From the NCBI GenBank assembly GCA_037952775.1, contig JBANAY010000004.1, positions 14,260,001-14,324,000 of the forward strand: 64,000 nucleotides of DNA, read 5' to 3'. The position numbers and the translations under genes were made by a program. Origin of the DNA: Clonostachys chloroleuca. Lineage: Eukaryota > Ascomycota > Sordariomycetes > Hypocreales > Bionectriaceae. Positions 34,103 through 46,150 of the stretch are shown here, one piece after another. Every line of letters begins with the position of its first letter. The stretch's first letter is position 1. Below the pieces are notes generated by a model. That model saw only the letters and a list, made by a program, of their open reading frames with translations. It did no database searches and was not told the DNA's origin.

Positions 34103-35159
34103 TCAAACCCCCGCAAAGGAACTCATCGCCTCCATGGCCCCCAAATCCCCATGCACCGCCCTCTCATACTCCGACTCAACCATCTCCATGTACTCCAGCA
34201 TCCCCCTCGCCAGCCCCAGCAGCTCCTCCTCTCCTCCTCCTCCTCCTCCTCCGCCTCTTCACCCGCCGCCCGTCCCGTATACGACCTGAACAAAAACTCC
34301 CACGCCCTCCACGACCGGATCAGCTGCGCCTTGGTATGCCGGAACTGGCACCTCAGCGGCATCGGCAGCGTGCTCCCCGTCGGCGCCTGCGGGAACTGGA
34401 ACGCCTCGCAGATATCTTGACCGGACTCGTTGTCGAGCACGGCCTGTCCCGAAGCGTAAATCTGCTTCCCGCACGCGTGCAGCCAAAAGTCGGCGACCTG
34501 GAACCGCTCCGGGCTGATGAGGGTGCTCATCTTCCGGGGTATGTAGCTGGTGGCGCCGTCGCGGTACTGGTCCATGCCCGGCTCGATCAGGTCGATGCAG
34601 GGGATGGCGAGGTGGGAGAGCTGGTGGGTTGCGACGCCGGCGGTGACGAGGCGGGCCAGGAAGCCGCAGAGGGAAAGGACTTCGCCTTCGGGGGGAAGCC
34701 CATTGAGACCCCCATGGTGAAGCGAGCTTTGGGAGAGAGGCGGTTAGCACATGTTGATGATGACGGGGGTAAAGAGGGGATGATACCGTCTCTGAATATA
34801 CCGTCGTCGTCTGGACAGCGGTGCTCGAAGTCTTCCCAGGAGAGACGCTGTACTCAGCATGAGCAGGTTACTTTCCAAATGAATTGAATGGGAGGTGAGG
34901 AATTACTTACAGAGTCACGAAGCCGGCTGAGCTCGGCAAAAAGGTTGGCAAGCCGTCCGTGGCGCTCGTCCATCACCTCCCAGGATTTGGCCATGGCGAT
35001 GGCCTCGGACCATATCTTGTCAAAGGCAGAAAACTCATACTCGGAGGGACTTCGCACGACCAGGCCTTTGATCTTGTTGGCCGCGGCGATGGGATCGATC
35101 CCGTCGTTGACGCATCGGTGCATGACACGGGACACATCGTCGTGGGAGTGCGTAGACAT
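34103..35159 (-). pseudogene. DUF3632 family protein with possible frame slips
   Basis: Fungal-specific DUF3632 protein of unknown role. Exon 1 (35159-34909) codes MSTHSHDDVSRVMHRCV to LSRLRDS; an intron (GTAAGT...TACAG) leads to RLSWEDFEHRCPDDDGIF; a second intron (GTATCA...CAAAG, with GCTAAC branch site) leads to ARFTMGVSMGF. The main domain, GEVLSLCGFLARLVTAGVATHQLSH to WRAWEFLFRSYTG, then reads in a frame reached only if one C is added in a six-C run near 34697. Near 34240 a (GAG)n tract shifts the frame again: the expected EELLGLARGMLEYMEMVESEYE ending at 34103 lies in another frame, while the open frame ends at 34123. Both slips sit in simple sequence, so error, polymorphism and decay are all possible. 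Confidence 0.65.
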
Positions 35160-35721
35160 GGTGACAGAATATAGCTTGTCTTTAACTTTGATGTGGTCTT
35201 TTCATTTAGATTGTATGTTGGTTGTATCCTTACTGATCGAAGACTGCGGGCCTAGATTATATCTTCGCTCCAGCAACTGATGCCGTTGAACAGAGTCACA
35301 GTCATGCTCGCGGCACCTCCCTCTCTTTCGTCACGCCTGTTTGCGTTCCCAATGGCTCGTCCCATGTAATGCTATGCTGATGACGTGCCGCTAGTATAAA
35401 AATAACAAAGCATTCACTTCCGTCATTCGTATGACCGATCATGCCCCCCCTCTTCCAATGTCCCTTTGTAGTAAAAATGGCAAGCCTGATGAATCCTTCC
35501 GCCCGTGTGACCACTTGCGCTCTCCGTCTCTATGGGTTAGTCTATCAAGAGAAGCAAAGAAAATAGTAGTAAGATCCCAGAAAATATTTGAAGCTGACCC
35601 AAAGCCTTGTTTCCTCCTCTTTTCCCGGCGTACCCTGTCTATAGCATATTAGAAAGCAAGCAAGAAGAAGCTCAGCTCGTAATTATAATCCCCCTTTCCC
35701 GTCAGTATCTCCGGACAAGAA
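35160..35721. other. Intergenic
   Basis: Upstream region of the DUF3632 gene and downstream flank of the PP2C gene. Frames seen (35302-35514 minus, 35431-35652 plus) have no motif. Confidence 0.45.
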
Positions 35722-36909
35722 CTATAACTTGCTCTTCTCTGGCTTAATGTCGTCCTGGCATACCACGGCCGCGACGACACAGATATCGTCTACTTTGCCG
35801 CCTCGCCAATTCTCGTCGGGGTAGTATCGCTGCACCTCCTTCGCAAAGGGCCCGTCCAGGCGGGTGTTGATGCTCGCCCGCTTGGCTGCTGCGACCAACT
35901 GTGTGACCAGCACGCTCTGCAGCGAGACAAGGTTGGTTCTATCGCCCCCGGCGCTCTGTAACTCACACAGATCAAACAGTTTGTCGCTGACGCGGACACC
36001 TTTGTTCTCCGTCATCTCCCACGCACCGGCGCCCACCATGACACGGGATGCCACGCGGAGGATATCCTGGTTGAACAGATTGTCCAGCACCCCATCCGTC
36101 GCAAACAAGAGAATATCGCCATGGCGGAGGTCGTGCTCGGAGACGTCGGCGTCGCGGGGCAGGTCGCAGAGCTGCATGCCGCCGTAGGTGGACATGCGCT
36201 CAGCCATGCGGGGCGGGATCAGGCTGAGCTGGAAGGGAGTGTTGAAGGCGTGCGTCTGGGGCTCCGAGACTCCATGCACAGCGTTGAGTCGCAGGTGGAT
36301 GAAACCCGAGTCGCCCAGGTTGGCAATGTCGACTGTACCATCGGGGCGCGCGACGGCGACACAGGCCGTGCTACCACCAGCGCGGACCGACGTATCTCGA
36401 CATACTGCGTCGTACCCGGTCTGCAGAAGATTGCGCGCCGTCAACTGGCGGCCTGACTCGTCGTCCTCGTGTATCTGGGCCGCTTCGGCCATGTAGTTGC
36501 ATAACCCGTGGGAGAAGTCGGCAGGGTCGACACCAGAATCAACCCAGCCGCCCACGCCGTCGGCCACCCCAAAAGCGACGGAGCCGGTACTGTTTACCTG
36601 GCTTACGAAGAAAGCGTCGTGACCTGATTCTGGGCGGCCTGCTCGGCTAGCAGCTCTCGATCGGGACGGGTTGATCTCTCTCTTGACCTTGGGGTCGAAG
36701 TGGTAGACGTGTGTGGTGGGGTGGAACGGGTGATCCTTGGCAATGAAGGATGCGGCGATGTGGTAGGAAAACATATTCGGTGCGCTTGCCCGGAGGGGCG
36801 TCGTAGAATACAATCGTGTGAGGGAACGGTCGTGTAGTGTCCGCGCAGACGTGGCCAGAGTCTTTGTGGTTGGTGTCCTAGAGAGCAGTTGCGATCGCAC
36901 TGGGCGCAA
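35722..36909 (-). CDS. ptc7: Protein phosphatase 2C, Ptc7/Azr1 type
   Basis: Single-exon frame of 395 residues. The N-terminal 45 residues are rich in Arg, Ser and Thr with few acids (MRPVRSQLLSRTPTTKTLATSARTLHDR), like a mitochondrial targeting sequence. The PP2C core has the metal-binding segments VAFGVADGVGGW, VDIANLGDSGF, GDILLFATDGVLDN and KVDDICVVAAVV with the expected aspartates. These motifs and the length match yeast Ptc7 and Azr1-type phosphatases, mitochondrial Ser/Thr phosphatases that in yeast dephosphorylate coenzyme Q biosynthesis factors. Frame and motifs are intact. The start at 36909 is the first ATG in frame; a further upstream exon cannot be excluded. GC-rich like other core genes here. 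Confidence 0.9.
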   Translation of the reverse strand: MRPVRSQLLSRTPTTKTLATSARTLHDRSLTRLYSTTPLRASAPNMFSYHIAASFIAKDHPFHPTTHVYHFDPKVKREINPSRSRAASRAGRPESGHDAFFVSQVNSTGSVAFGVADGVGGWVDSGVDPADFSHGLCNYMAEAAQIHEDDESGRQLTARNLLQTGYDAVCRDTSVRAGGSTACVAVARPDGTVDIANLGDSGFIHLRLNAVHGVSEPQTHAFNTPFQLSLIPPRMAERMSTYGGMQLCDLPRDADVSEHDLRHGDILLFATDGVLDNLFNQDILRVASRVMVGAGAWEMTENKGVRVSDKLFDLCELQSAGGDRTNLVSLQSVLVTQLVAAAKRASINTRLDGPFAKEVQRYYPDENWRGGKVDDICVVAAVVCQDDIKPEKSKL

Positions 36910-38460
36910 GGGTCAGCAGGGGTAACTCGATCCTAGGCAAGGAGAGGTGGTATTCGGGGCGTACATTGTGCGGCAGTCCGGCAGCAAGCCGGAGAGGCCA
37001 GTGCCATAATCGATTGATAGGCTGGCGAGTTGGTTGATCGGTTGCTTGCTCGGCGGAGTGTACTGATTTCGAGACAGTCTTCGCCACCAGGGAGGGAGTC
37101 TTTAGGAGGAGGACGACGGCGACAGATAAGGACAAGGCCGTGGCGCAGTTCGTCTACTCGCACTCACGATTCGTCTCAGTATTGATAGCCAAAGGGGATT
37201 ACTACAGGCAAGCCAACATGACCAAACGAGGGGAGGGAGCGGAGAGCAACGAAGAAATGATGGTTTGGATGTGGTGGTCCGAGCAAACAGGAGCAGAGGC
37301 TTCCGGAACCGGGAACTAGCAAAAAACAAAGGAAAAGGATAAGAGGAGTGGAGTTGACTGTTAGTTTTTTCCAAACGTCTGACGTAGGAGCCGCCCTAGC
37401 GCAGGATAATGCTTAATTGGCGGGATTGCTTGCTAAAATGTTCCTGATGGGCGTCTCCCAACAATTCAATTAAAAAGCAACGCCTCACCGAAGCCACACC
37501 ACAAATTTGGGCGCGGCTCAAGGCGGGAACGTCATTTGCTGTGGTTATGTAATCAGGGTCCAGGTCTTGGCAATCATTGTCCGGAGAAGCTTTTGTCCGG
37601 GCTTCCGGGGACCTACCAAGCTGTCCCACTTACAGCTCGTATGATCGATCACGATCCCCACTTCCATCCACAATGAACCAGCGTGGAGACTCGCAGCACG
37701 GCAATCGTTCGCCCAAGCCGGTTTCACTACATCGGAGCCGGCCCTCGAAATCAGATATTACCTCACGCCCCTGCAGATGATTATGCAATCTAAGTATCCG
37801 GAGCCGGCGCCAGAGCAACCCCACGATCAGTTTTGGTCCCTTGATGCGTGTTAGTACTCGGCCAGTGCAAAAAAAAACATTAGCCGGCTGAGGGTACCTA
37901 CAAGCTAGATCGTGGTTCTGCTCTGGCGCCGGCTCTAGGTGTTTAGATTGCATAATTATCTGCAGGACCGTGAGGTAGTATTTGATAGTCGAGGGCCGGC
38001 TCTGATGTAGTCATTCCCATATGGACGATCTTGGTCTCTTGTAAGTCCCAATTTGGGTATCCTAACTCGCAAACATGCCATCTTTTTACATGGACATGTG
38101 GCTGATCAAAGTAGGAATCTAAATGGAGGTGGCAGGGTGGCAGGATTTATGCATGTTAATGACGCTTGGGCAGTTGTGATGCTATATTTAGGTAGTTCGC
38201 TGAACCGCAGTTCCTGAGAAGCTCGCCCACTTCGTCTGCTTCGGCCCCGGAATAAGGCTGACTGCACGATTTCCTTTCTTACTCTTGGATAAGTAGGTGC
38301 ATTCAAGACAACCAAAAGCATACGGCCGGATTATTTTGATGGCTCGCTAATACGCTTGTCTCTCAGTTGGTTCCCATAGAAAAGTTGCGCTTTACTTTGC
38401 CCCTCACCGTTTTCCCCTCTCCCTCTTGTCCCCTAAATCCATCTCAAGATAACTTCCAAA
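36910..38460. other. Intergenic with a foldback element
   Basis: 36910 to about 37400 is the PP2C upstream region; minus-strand frames here are not supported. 37726-38011 holds a long inverted repeat, listed separately. About 38060-38460 precedes the SRPK-like kinase relic. No gene is supported. Confidence 0.5.
37726..38011. repeat. Foldback/MITE-like inverted repeat, about 286 bases
   Basis: Two arms of about 103 bases in opposite orientation, 37726-37828 and 37908-38011, flank an unrelated spacer of about 79 bases that contains an A9 run. Arms start ACTACATCGGAGCCGGCCCT and end ATGTAGT in mirror form; inside they share GAGCCGGCGCCAGAGCA, CCTGCAGATGATTATGCAATCTA and ATATTACCTCAC against their complements, with scattered mismatches and one indel. 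TCA stands on both outer sides of CTAC...GTAG, a possible 3-base target duplication. No coding capacity. Likely a non-autonomous DNA element. Confidence 0.75.
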
Positions 38461-40218
<1,758 letters not shown>

Positions 40219-40319
40219 GAAATTGCTTTTATAACTAGAGAAACTCGTGAACTCTTCGGCAAGCATGGAAGAGTGGCAGCTATTACACCTGTGCATCTCT
40301 CTTCAGATCAATAGGCATT

Positions 40320-41969
40320 CTACGAATTTGTCCGTCCAAAGCTCAGTCCGGTTGCTAAACTCGTCTCCATCCTGTTCCGCTCCGTGATGATCAACCAGTT
40401 GATCTTCTTAATTGCCCTCTGCTCTTTATCCATCTTGTCGTACTCCTCACTCTTCTTCTTGAGTTCCTTCTCGTAATCTTCCCTGATGGCCACGCGCTTC
40501 TCTTCCGCCCTGGTCAGCGCCCTTTCCATCTTCTCCTCTGCCCTCTTGGCCTTCTTTTCTATTTCCTTCCCCTTCTCCTCTCGTCGTCGATTCTCTCTCT
40601 CGGCTCTCTCTACCTCTTTCTTTTTCCTCTCCTCAGCCTTCTTCTCTTCTTTTTCCGCCCGTCTCTCTTCCTTCTCCAACTTCTTCTCCTGCTTCTTTCT
40701 TTCCTTTTCTTCCCGTTTTGCGCACTTCTCTCCGATGCTGTCTTCCGTCGTTGATCTGTCCATACTGGCTTCGGTATTAAAGCTGCCCCTCGAGATCTTT
40801 CCAGCCTCCTGTTTTAGATCCATCTCTTCTTTCTTGTTTAGATCCTGTTGGTTCTTTGCCTCATCTTTATCTTTCTCTTCTCGTATCATCTCCTCATCTG
40901 TGCTTTGTTTCTTCCCATCCTTTCCGACCCTCTGTCCTACCTTCTCCATCCTCCGGTCCAACTCTCTAATTTTCTTCTCGTACTTCTCTTGCGATTTTTG
41001 CTTCGCCTCCGTGTACTTCCCCAGCGACTTCTTGCGCGTCTTCATCAACTCCTCCTCCTCCATCTTGCGCTGAAACTCGCTCATCTTAACCTGCATCTTC
41101 CCCATCACAGAGCTCGGCCTCTCCACCTCCGGCAACTCCTCCAGATCCAGCGGCGAGAGCCACTCCTCCAGGTCCCGCAGCCTCCGCCGCTGCACCCCCA
41201 GCGTGTGCAGCTCCATCTCGTCGTCCAGCGGCGCCAGCACCCTCAGCCCCGACGTCAGCTTCCCACTCTCGCCGTCCAGGAAGGGCATCCCCGCGATCTT
41301 GGCTACGGCCTCGAGCTTGGCGACGCGGACCTGCAGCCCCACGGGGTGGAAGATGTCGATGTTCGCCCTGCGTAGGACCAGCTCCGTGCGGCCCTCGGCG
41401 AGCGCGACGTTACCAACATCGGCCGCGAGCTCGATGACGCTCCCCGCCAGCTGGGCCGTGGGCTCAGGGACCAGGCCGATGACGCTGCCGACGACGCCGA
41501 CGGCGAGGAGGGGCGGGTTGTCGGCGACGACGCGGTTCACGTGGTCGAGGAAGCTGAGGAAGGTCTCGCGCGTGATGCCGACCTTTGCGAGCTCCAGCGG
41601 GTAGGCGCGGATGTAGGGGGAGCCCTGGGCGGATCTGACGGTGGGGAGGGCGATTGGTTTGGAGAGGATGTCGGTGGCATCCCTGAGGCGCCGAGGCAGG
41701 GCCTGGGTCTCTATGCGCCAGCTCGGCTCTCCTGTCTCGTCGAGGGAGTTGCAGGTGAAGCCCGATGGGTTCTTCTCATCTCGGATATTGAGACCGGGGT
41801 GGTCTTGGACTGCAACTTCATACGCTGGAGGGCTGTATGGTGGAGGGTTGTCTGCTGGTAGGCTGGCCAAGTCAAGGGCCGCCTGATCTTCATTTGCGGG
41901 ACTGGTATATTGGAATTCTTGTTCTTTCTTGAGGTCCGCAGACGTCTGAGTTTCAGGCTGGGCGCCCAT
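40320..41969 (-). CDS. Conserved fungal protein with charged coiled-coil C-terminus
   Basis: Single-exon frame of 549 residues. Residues 1-60 are low complexity with PPPYSPPAY, a PPxY-like WW/Nedd4 binding motif. Residues about 100-270 form a folded-looking domain (ITRETFLSFLDHVNRVVADNPPLLAVGVVGSVIGLVPEP) with a weakly hydrophobic stretch too polar for a sure membrane span. From about residue 290 the sequence is a long run of Glu, Lys and Arg (KEEKERKKQEKKLEKEERRAEKEEKK) that would form a coiled coil or single alpha helix of over 150 residues. I know similar fungal hypothetical proteins but no function. The antisense strand is also open over 195 codons, a by-product of codon bias. Frame intact. 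Confidence 0.75.
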   Translation of the reverse strand: MGAQPETQTSADLKKEQEFQYTSPANEDQAALDLASLPADNPPPYSPPAYEVAVQDHPGLNIRDEKNPSGFTCNSLDETGEPSWRIETQALPRRLRDATDILSKPIALPTVRSAQGSPYIRAYPLELAKVGITRETFLSFLDHVNRVVADNPPLLAVGVVGSVIGLVPEPTAQLAGSVIELAADVGNVALAEGRTELVLRRANIDIFHPVGLQVRVAKLEAVAKIAGMPFLDGESGKLTSGLRVLAPLDDEMELHTLGVQRRRLRDLEEWLSPLDLEELPEVERPSSVMGKMQVKMSEFQRKMEEEELMKTRKKSLGKYTEAKQKSQEKYEKKIRELDRRMEKVGQRVGKDGKKQSTDEEMIREEKDKDEAKNQQDLNKKEEMDLKQEAGKISRGSFNTEASMDRSTTEDSIGEKCAKREEKERKKQEKKLEKEERRAEKEEKKAEERKKKEVERAERENRRREEKGKEIEKKAKRAEEKMERALTRAEEKRVAIREDYEKELKKKSEEYDKMDKEQRAIKKINWLIITERNRMETSLATGLSFGRTNS

Positions 41970-42477
41970 GTCGGGTTCTGAGTTGACTTGTCGTCAATTA
42001 TAATTGATTTCAAATTAAAACACCGCTTAACAGAATGAAGTGTTTTGAAAATTGACAATCTTACAGATGAATATACATTCCACCATCGCCAGGACAGACC
42101 AGCTATATACACGCGATGAGAAAATGGGTCTTGCGTGGCTTCATGCACCGCCGCCCGCCAAGCCACTCTCGTAGGGCTGCGATCTGGCCCGCGGGCACCG
42201 CACCCGAAGCCAAGGATAATTTCCCCAGGGTCTGGCCTCACACCCACAGCTTCCCTGAAGGGTAATCCTTTCGAGCCTTCGCTGATCCATGGAGATGAGC
42301 CACTGTGAGATGGAATCGATCGTCCACACGATTCGGTGTCAGGCTTCACGACCATCGCTGGGAAGAACCTTTGTCTGCCTAGCTGACGAGGCCTCCAAGG
42401 TCTCAGTGCTATTGGCTATCCATTGAAGCAGTTAGAACGAATAAATCAATCAATTATTGAGATAGTAGAGCGATCAA
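41970..42477. other. Intergenic between two minus-strand genes
   Basis: Upstream region of the coiled-coil protein gene and downstream flank of the deoxyribosyltransferase-like gene. A frame running 42355-41711 on the minus strand overlaps the first gene in another frame and is not supported. Confidence 0.45.
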
Positions 42478-42951
42478 TCACGAAGCAGCAGACACCCTCT
42501 TCACGATCGCCTCCCTCAGCCCCTCCACACTCTCCACCGTCTCAATCCCAAACCTCTCGCACACAATGAGCACATTTCCCCTCTTCCAATACCCCTCAGG
42601 ACAGCAAACAACGACTTTCCCCGGCACGCGCGCCGACAGCCCCAGCTCAAGCAGGCTGATGGGCGCCTGCGTCGCCGGGTGGAAGTACACGACCACAAGG
42701 TCCGCCTCGTCCTGCCTCGCGAGCTCCCACTCGACCTGGCCGCGGTAGGGCGCGAAGTCGACGTCCTCGCGCCACGAGCCGTCCCAGTCGGCGCGGTATG
42801 GGTTGAAGAGGGTCACGGGCACGTCCGAGAGGGAGGCAGTGAGCGTCTCGCGCCAGTCGCCCTCGTCGACCTTGCTCGTGGTGCCGGCCAGGAAGACGGA
42901 CTTGACCCCGCGGGGGGTGTCGTCCGATGGCGCGTAGATGACCTGGGCCAT
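42478..42951 (-). CDS. Nucleoside 2-deoxyribosyltransferase-like protein
   Basis: About 157 residues from MAQVIYAPSDDTP at 42951; the frame is open up to 43056, and those 35 extra residues are Ser/Leu/Arg-rich and could be a targeting leader. The fold is recognised by VKSVFLAGTTS at the start of the first strand, VTLFNPYRADWDGSW, QVEWELARQDEADLVVVYFHP and ISLLELGLSARVPGKVVVCCPEGYWKRGNV, matching the fungal/bacterial deoxyribosyltransferase-like family (Nuc_deoxyrib_tr_2). The Glu of SLLELGL lies where the catalytic Glu of the family is expected. Whether it exchanges bases between nucleosides is unknown. Frame intact. Confidence 0.8.
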   Translation of the reverse strand: MAQVIYAPSDDTPRGVKSVFLAGTTSKVDEGDWRETLTASLSDVPVTLFNPYRADWDGSWREDVDFAPYRGQVEWELARQDEADLVVVYFHPATQAPISLLELGLSARVPGKVVVCCPEGYWKRGNVLIVCERFGIETVESVEGLREAIVKRVSAAS

Positions 42952-43737
42952 TCTCGAGACTGAAGAGAAGTAATTCCTGCCGGTGGCTTGAGGAAATGAG
43001 CGGTTGAGGAGCAGGGATGAGAGTTGTAGCCAAACGTTCGGGGTCTTGAATCCCAATTACCAAGTGACTTTGGTTGTCGGAAAACTTGTCCCAGTGCACA
43101 CAGCAATTTTGATTGGTGGTGTTGAGGGACCGAAAGAGCACCAAATTCGTGTCAGGCTTCCCAGCGGATAACCCAACTGTCATCAACACGAAGGCTGACT
43201 TCAATAGTCACAGAAAAAAAGGCTTACAGGGTAGGGGCCTAATCCGGCAAATGGGTGACAGGAGAAATCAGACACCTAATGGAAGGGTGGTTATTAATCG
43301 ACTTCTTTCTGCGATAAATAAAGAAACTCAGTAGTACAAGAATAAAATAAAATAACAATATGTGCGGTATTATCTCTGCAGTTTTATATTATTAGGACTC
43401 AATAATCTAATAATATCGGTCGCAGACTTGAGAATAAGCAGCTCAATGTTTAAGTGTCTTAATTTCAATGTCACCCACTTGTCCGGTTGATATACTCGTA
43501 ACTACGATCAGAGACACACAGTAAAGAATTTGCGCCATTTCTCTCAATTCTCTCATTATAACAAGGTGTAAACGTGCCGTTACTCTCATGTAATGTCCGC
43601 CGTCCTAACCTTCGATGTTCCGTACCAGTAGTACCGTCCAATTTTAACCCCAGCTTCAACTTCAACTTCTTGTAAGTACTTGGCAGGTCAGTTGGGTAGC
43701 CTTTGTTGTCAGGCTCTCCAAACGCCTAAATTATCAG
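42952..43737. other. Intergenic, no gene seen
   Basis: Upstream region of the preceding gene and an AT-rich stretch (43270-43470). Frames at 43113-43334 (plus) and 43471-43665 (minus) have no motif. Confidence 0.45.
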
Positions 43738-45408
43738 TTAAGCCTCAGCATCAGGAATCTTGTATCGAATTATGTGAGCGTACGGATCATCCATGATAGA
43801 CGCAATATGGTTTAATTCGACCGCACTTCTTTCAAACATCTCTTCCAGCCCCGTATCGGCCCTTCCAATCTCTTCTTCCCAATCAAGGTCTTGATCACGA
43901 GGCCATTCGCATTCTGGATTGAAGGTATCTCTCTCCGTCCCTATCCCCAACTCGACGTCATCAGGTCCCCGCGAACCACGGAATGGGTTCATTCCTTGCT
44001 TATACAAGAAACTTTCAATTTCAGCGTCCACCCTGATAGCAATGCTCCTTGTTGCAAATCGGCTTACACGCAAGGAGATGCTTAGACGAGGTCGGTTCAT
44101 TTCGTCTCTTTCATCCCAAAAGGCCCTGCTAAGAATTTCGTCAAGAAGCCCAGCAAAACTCCCCGAATCATCGAAAAACTTTAGGAAACCAAGCTCAATA
44201 GATCGAATGCTTTGAGGCAGTTCACCAAGAAGATTCGCAAAGTCATTTTGTTTCACCGTAAGATTGGAAAGTTCAAAGTGCTGCAAGTTTCTCCAGCGAT
44301 CCATAGGTAATAAGTCTTTCAGAGGAACCCAGTTGATTTCACGTATAGACCAACCATTGGCTAGTTTGAAGCTGAAGTGTCTCATGGATGTAGCCTCTCT
44401 CAGTGCGTCTTTCAAAAGTTTTATAGGCGGATGTGTCCGATTTTCATAGAGTAGCATCTCGTTGTAGACAGTGATGGCAAGGTCAAATCGGCAAAGGTGT
44501 GGGCGGCGGAGAAGCTCGACAAAATTCAGATAATCCGATGTAATCCCCAGGGTGGAAAAATCAAAAGTGGGGCCGTAATCGACCCCACTGGGAGTCTCTA
44601 TGACGATCTCCTCGAGCTGTAGCTCCTTGGCGGCGGCGAGGGCTCTGAGAATGGTCCTATAACCACGGATGCTTTCTAAGTATCCCGTCCAATCAGTCCA
44701 ATCAATGAAGTCCACTAGTTGTAGCCGTTCAATCGGGCGGTCAGACTGTTCGACATCGTACATAAAGTGGGAAGGGAAACTTCTGATCAGAGGTGTTTCG
44801 TAAAATGGCTCGAAGAGTCAGCCGTTAGTCGAATGGCTGATGGTTATCCGCCTCAGTGAAGGAAAGCGATTGATGTGGTACTCTAGTGCGAAAGAATCAT
44901 TATTGCTCTGCTCGTTGGCCTCTCGACCTCTTTGAACATCTGTATTAATCCTGGCGATGCGAGTAACGGGCATATTAATTCCACCAAAAGCAGTGAAATC
45001 GTCCGATACCAAGCAACCAGTGTTTGCAATTCGGCTGCGCTGGAAACGAACCATCTCTGTTGCAAGTTCACATGAGTCAAGAGGAGTCAATATGTCGAAT
45101 GAGCCCTCTAGATCTCCCATGTTGCCAAGACAAAACCGGTTCTGGTCCCAAACCAACTGGACAACTTGATGTCTAAATGTCTCGCTAGAGGCCACTTCAC
45201 AGAAAACATCAATATCGCGTTGATGTGGCGATAGAAATATCCGGTTGAACCGGAGTCGGAACACCATGTACGCAGGCGAGCACGTTAAGCGCAGGTTTTT
45301 GATGTCGCTGTCGGGGAGTTGATTGGAAATCTGGTGCAAAATTTCCACTGGTAGGTTCAAGAGAAAACACGCCATTCTGACTGGCACGTCGGGGTCGGAG
45401 CATGCCAA
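43738..45408 (-). pseudogene. F-box protein interrupted by an in-frame TGA
   Basis: The first frame (45408-44818) carries an F-box at residues 15-45 (FLLNLPVEILHQISNQLPDSDIKNLRLTCS), the SCF-adaptor motif. It continues to FPSLRRITISHSTNG and then meets TGA at 44818-44820. The same frame stays open after it (LFEPFYETPLIRSFP) to MYDVEQSDRPIERLQL and on to 43738, ending MDDPYAHIIRYKIPDAEA. In related fungal F-box proteins a Trp usually stands at this place (G-W-L-F pattern), so a TGG to TGA change is the simplest reading. The downstream part of about 340 residues has leucine-rich segments (MRHFSFKLANGWS, LQHFELSNLT). Either a nonsense pseudogene, a truncated F-box protein of 196 residues, or, least likely, readthrough. 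Confidence 0.75.
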
Positions 45409-46150
45409 TATTTGGAAGGAGTCTGATTGCAGTCGGCGTGAGGAAGAGCTTCTGGAGAGAGTGATATGAGTACGGCAGGTGAAAGGTGAGACTAGGTAGA
45501 ATCAGCAGAGAAAAAGCACGATGCTAAGTTAGCAAATATAGCGTGAGAGAAGATAGGGAAGATAAACAAGACCAACCTGAGTTTGTGATGAGTTGCAGGT
45601 GAGGAAGGCCTCAGGCAACAACACAAAGAAAAAGGACCTCGTCCGTCAGTGCAGGTACTTTCAAGACGCAGCCAAGCGGCTGAGATGAAACATGGCAAAC
45701 CAGAGCTCTTTTTTGCCTCAGCTAGAGACCTCTTTCTCTTATCAATACTATTTCAAATAATAACAGTGAAATAATGTATTATTCTATATTATTTATCTTG
45801 ATACTATTTTGATAACTGGGTCAATTGTTTTGATATTGTGTGAAATCTGAGGCTGTATGGAGGCTTTGGTGTGCCCACGAGGGTAGTGGCCACGTCACGG
45901 TGTCTATCTTTCCTGACCTCTTTGACACTCAATTGGGGTCACTCCTGTTGCTGAAAGGGTAGCGGAGGGCAATGAAAAAAAACGTCATTTGTGAGGTCAC
46001 TTCCCCATGGAGGGAGGAAGCGACAAGCAGGCAGTGAAGGCTACCAGGTGGAAATAGAGCCTCTGTACCTGCACCTGGAATTCATTCCAACCGCTCCGTC
46101 TTGGTTCTGACGCGGATTCGATTCTGAGCTTCGCCGAGGATCAAGAAGCT
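45409..46150. other. Intergenic, no gene seen
   Basis: Upstream region of the F-box gene. A very AT-rich patch lies at 45735-45835. The frame 45492-45698 (minus) has no motif. Confidence 0.45.

Noticed and set aside
40486..41375. Long Ser/Phe/Leu-rich frames on the plus strand
   Set aside because: They are the antisense of the Glu/Lys-rich coiled coil; composition is fully explained by that.
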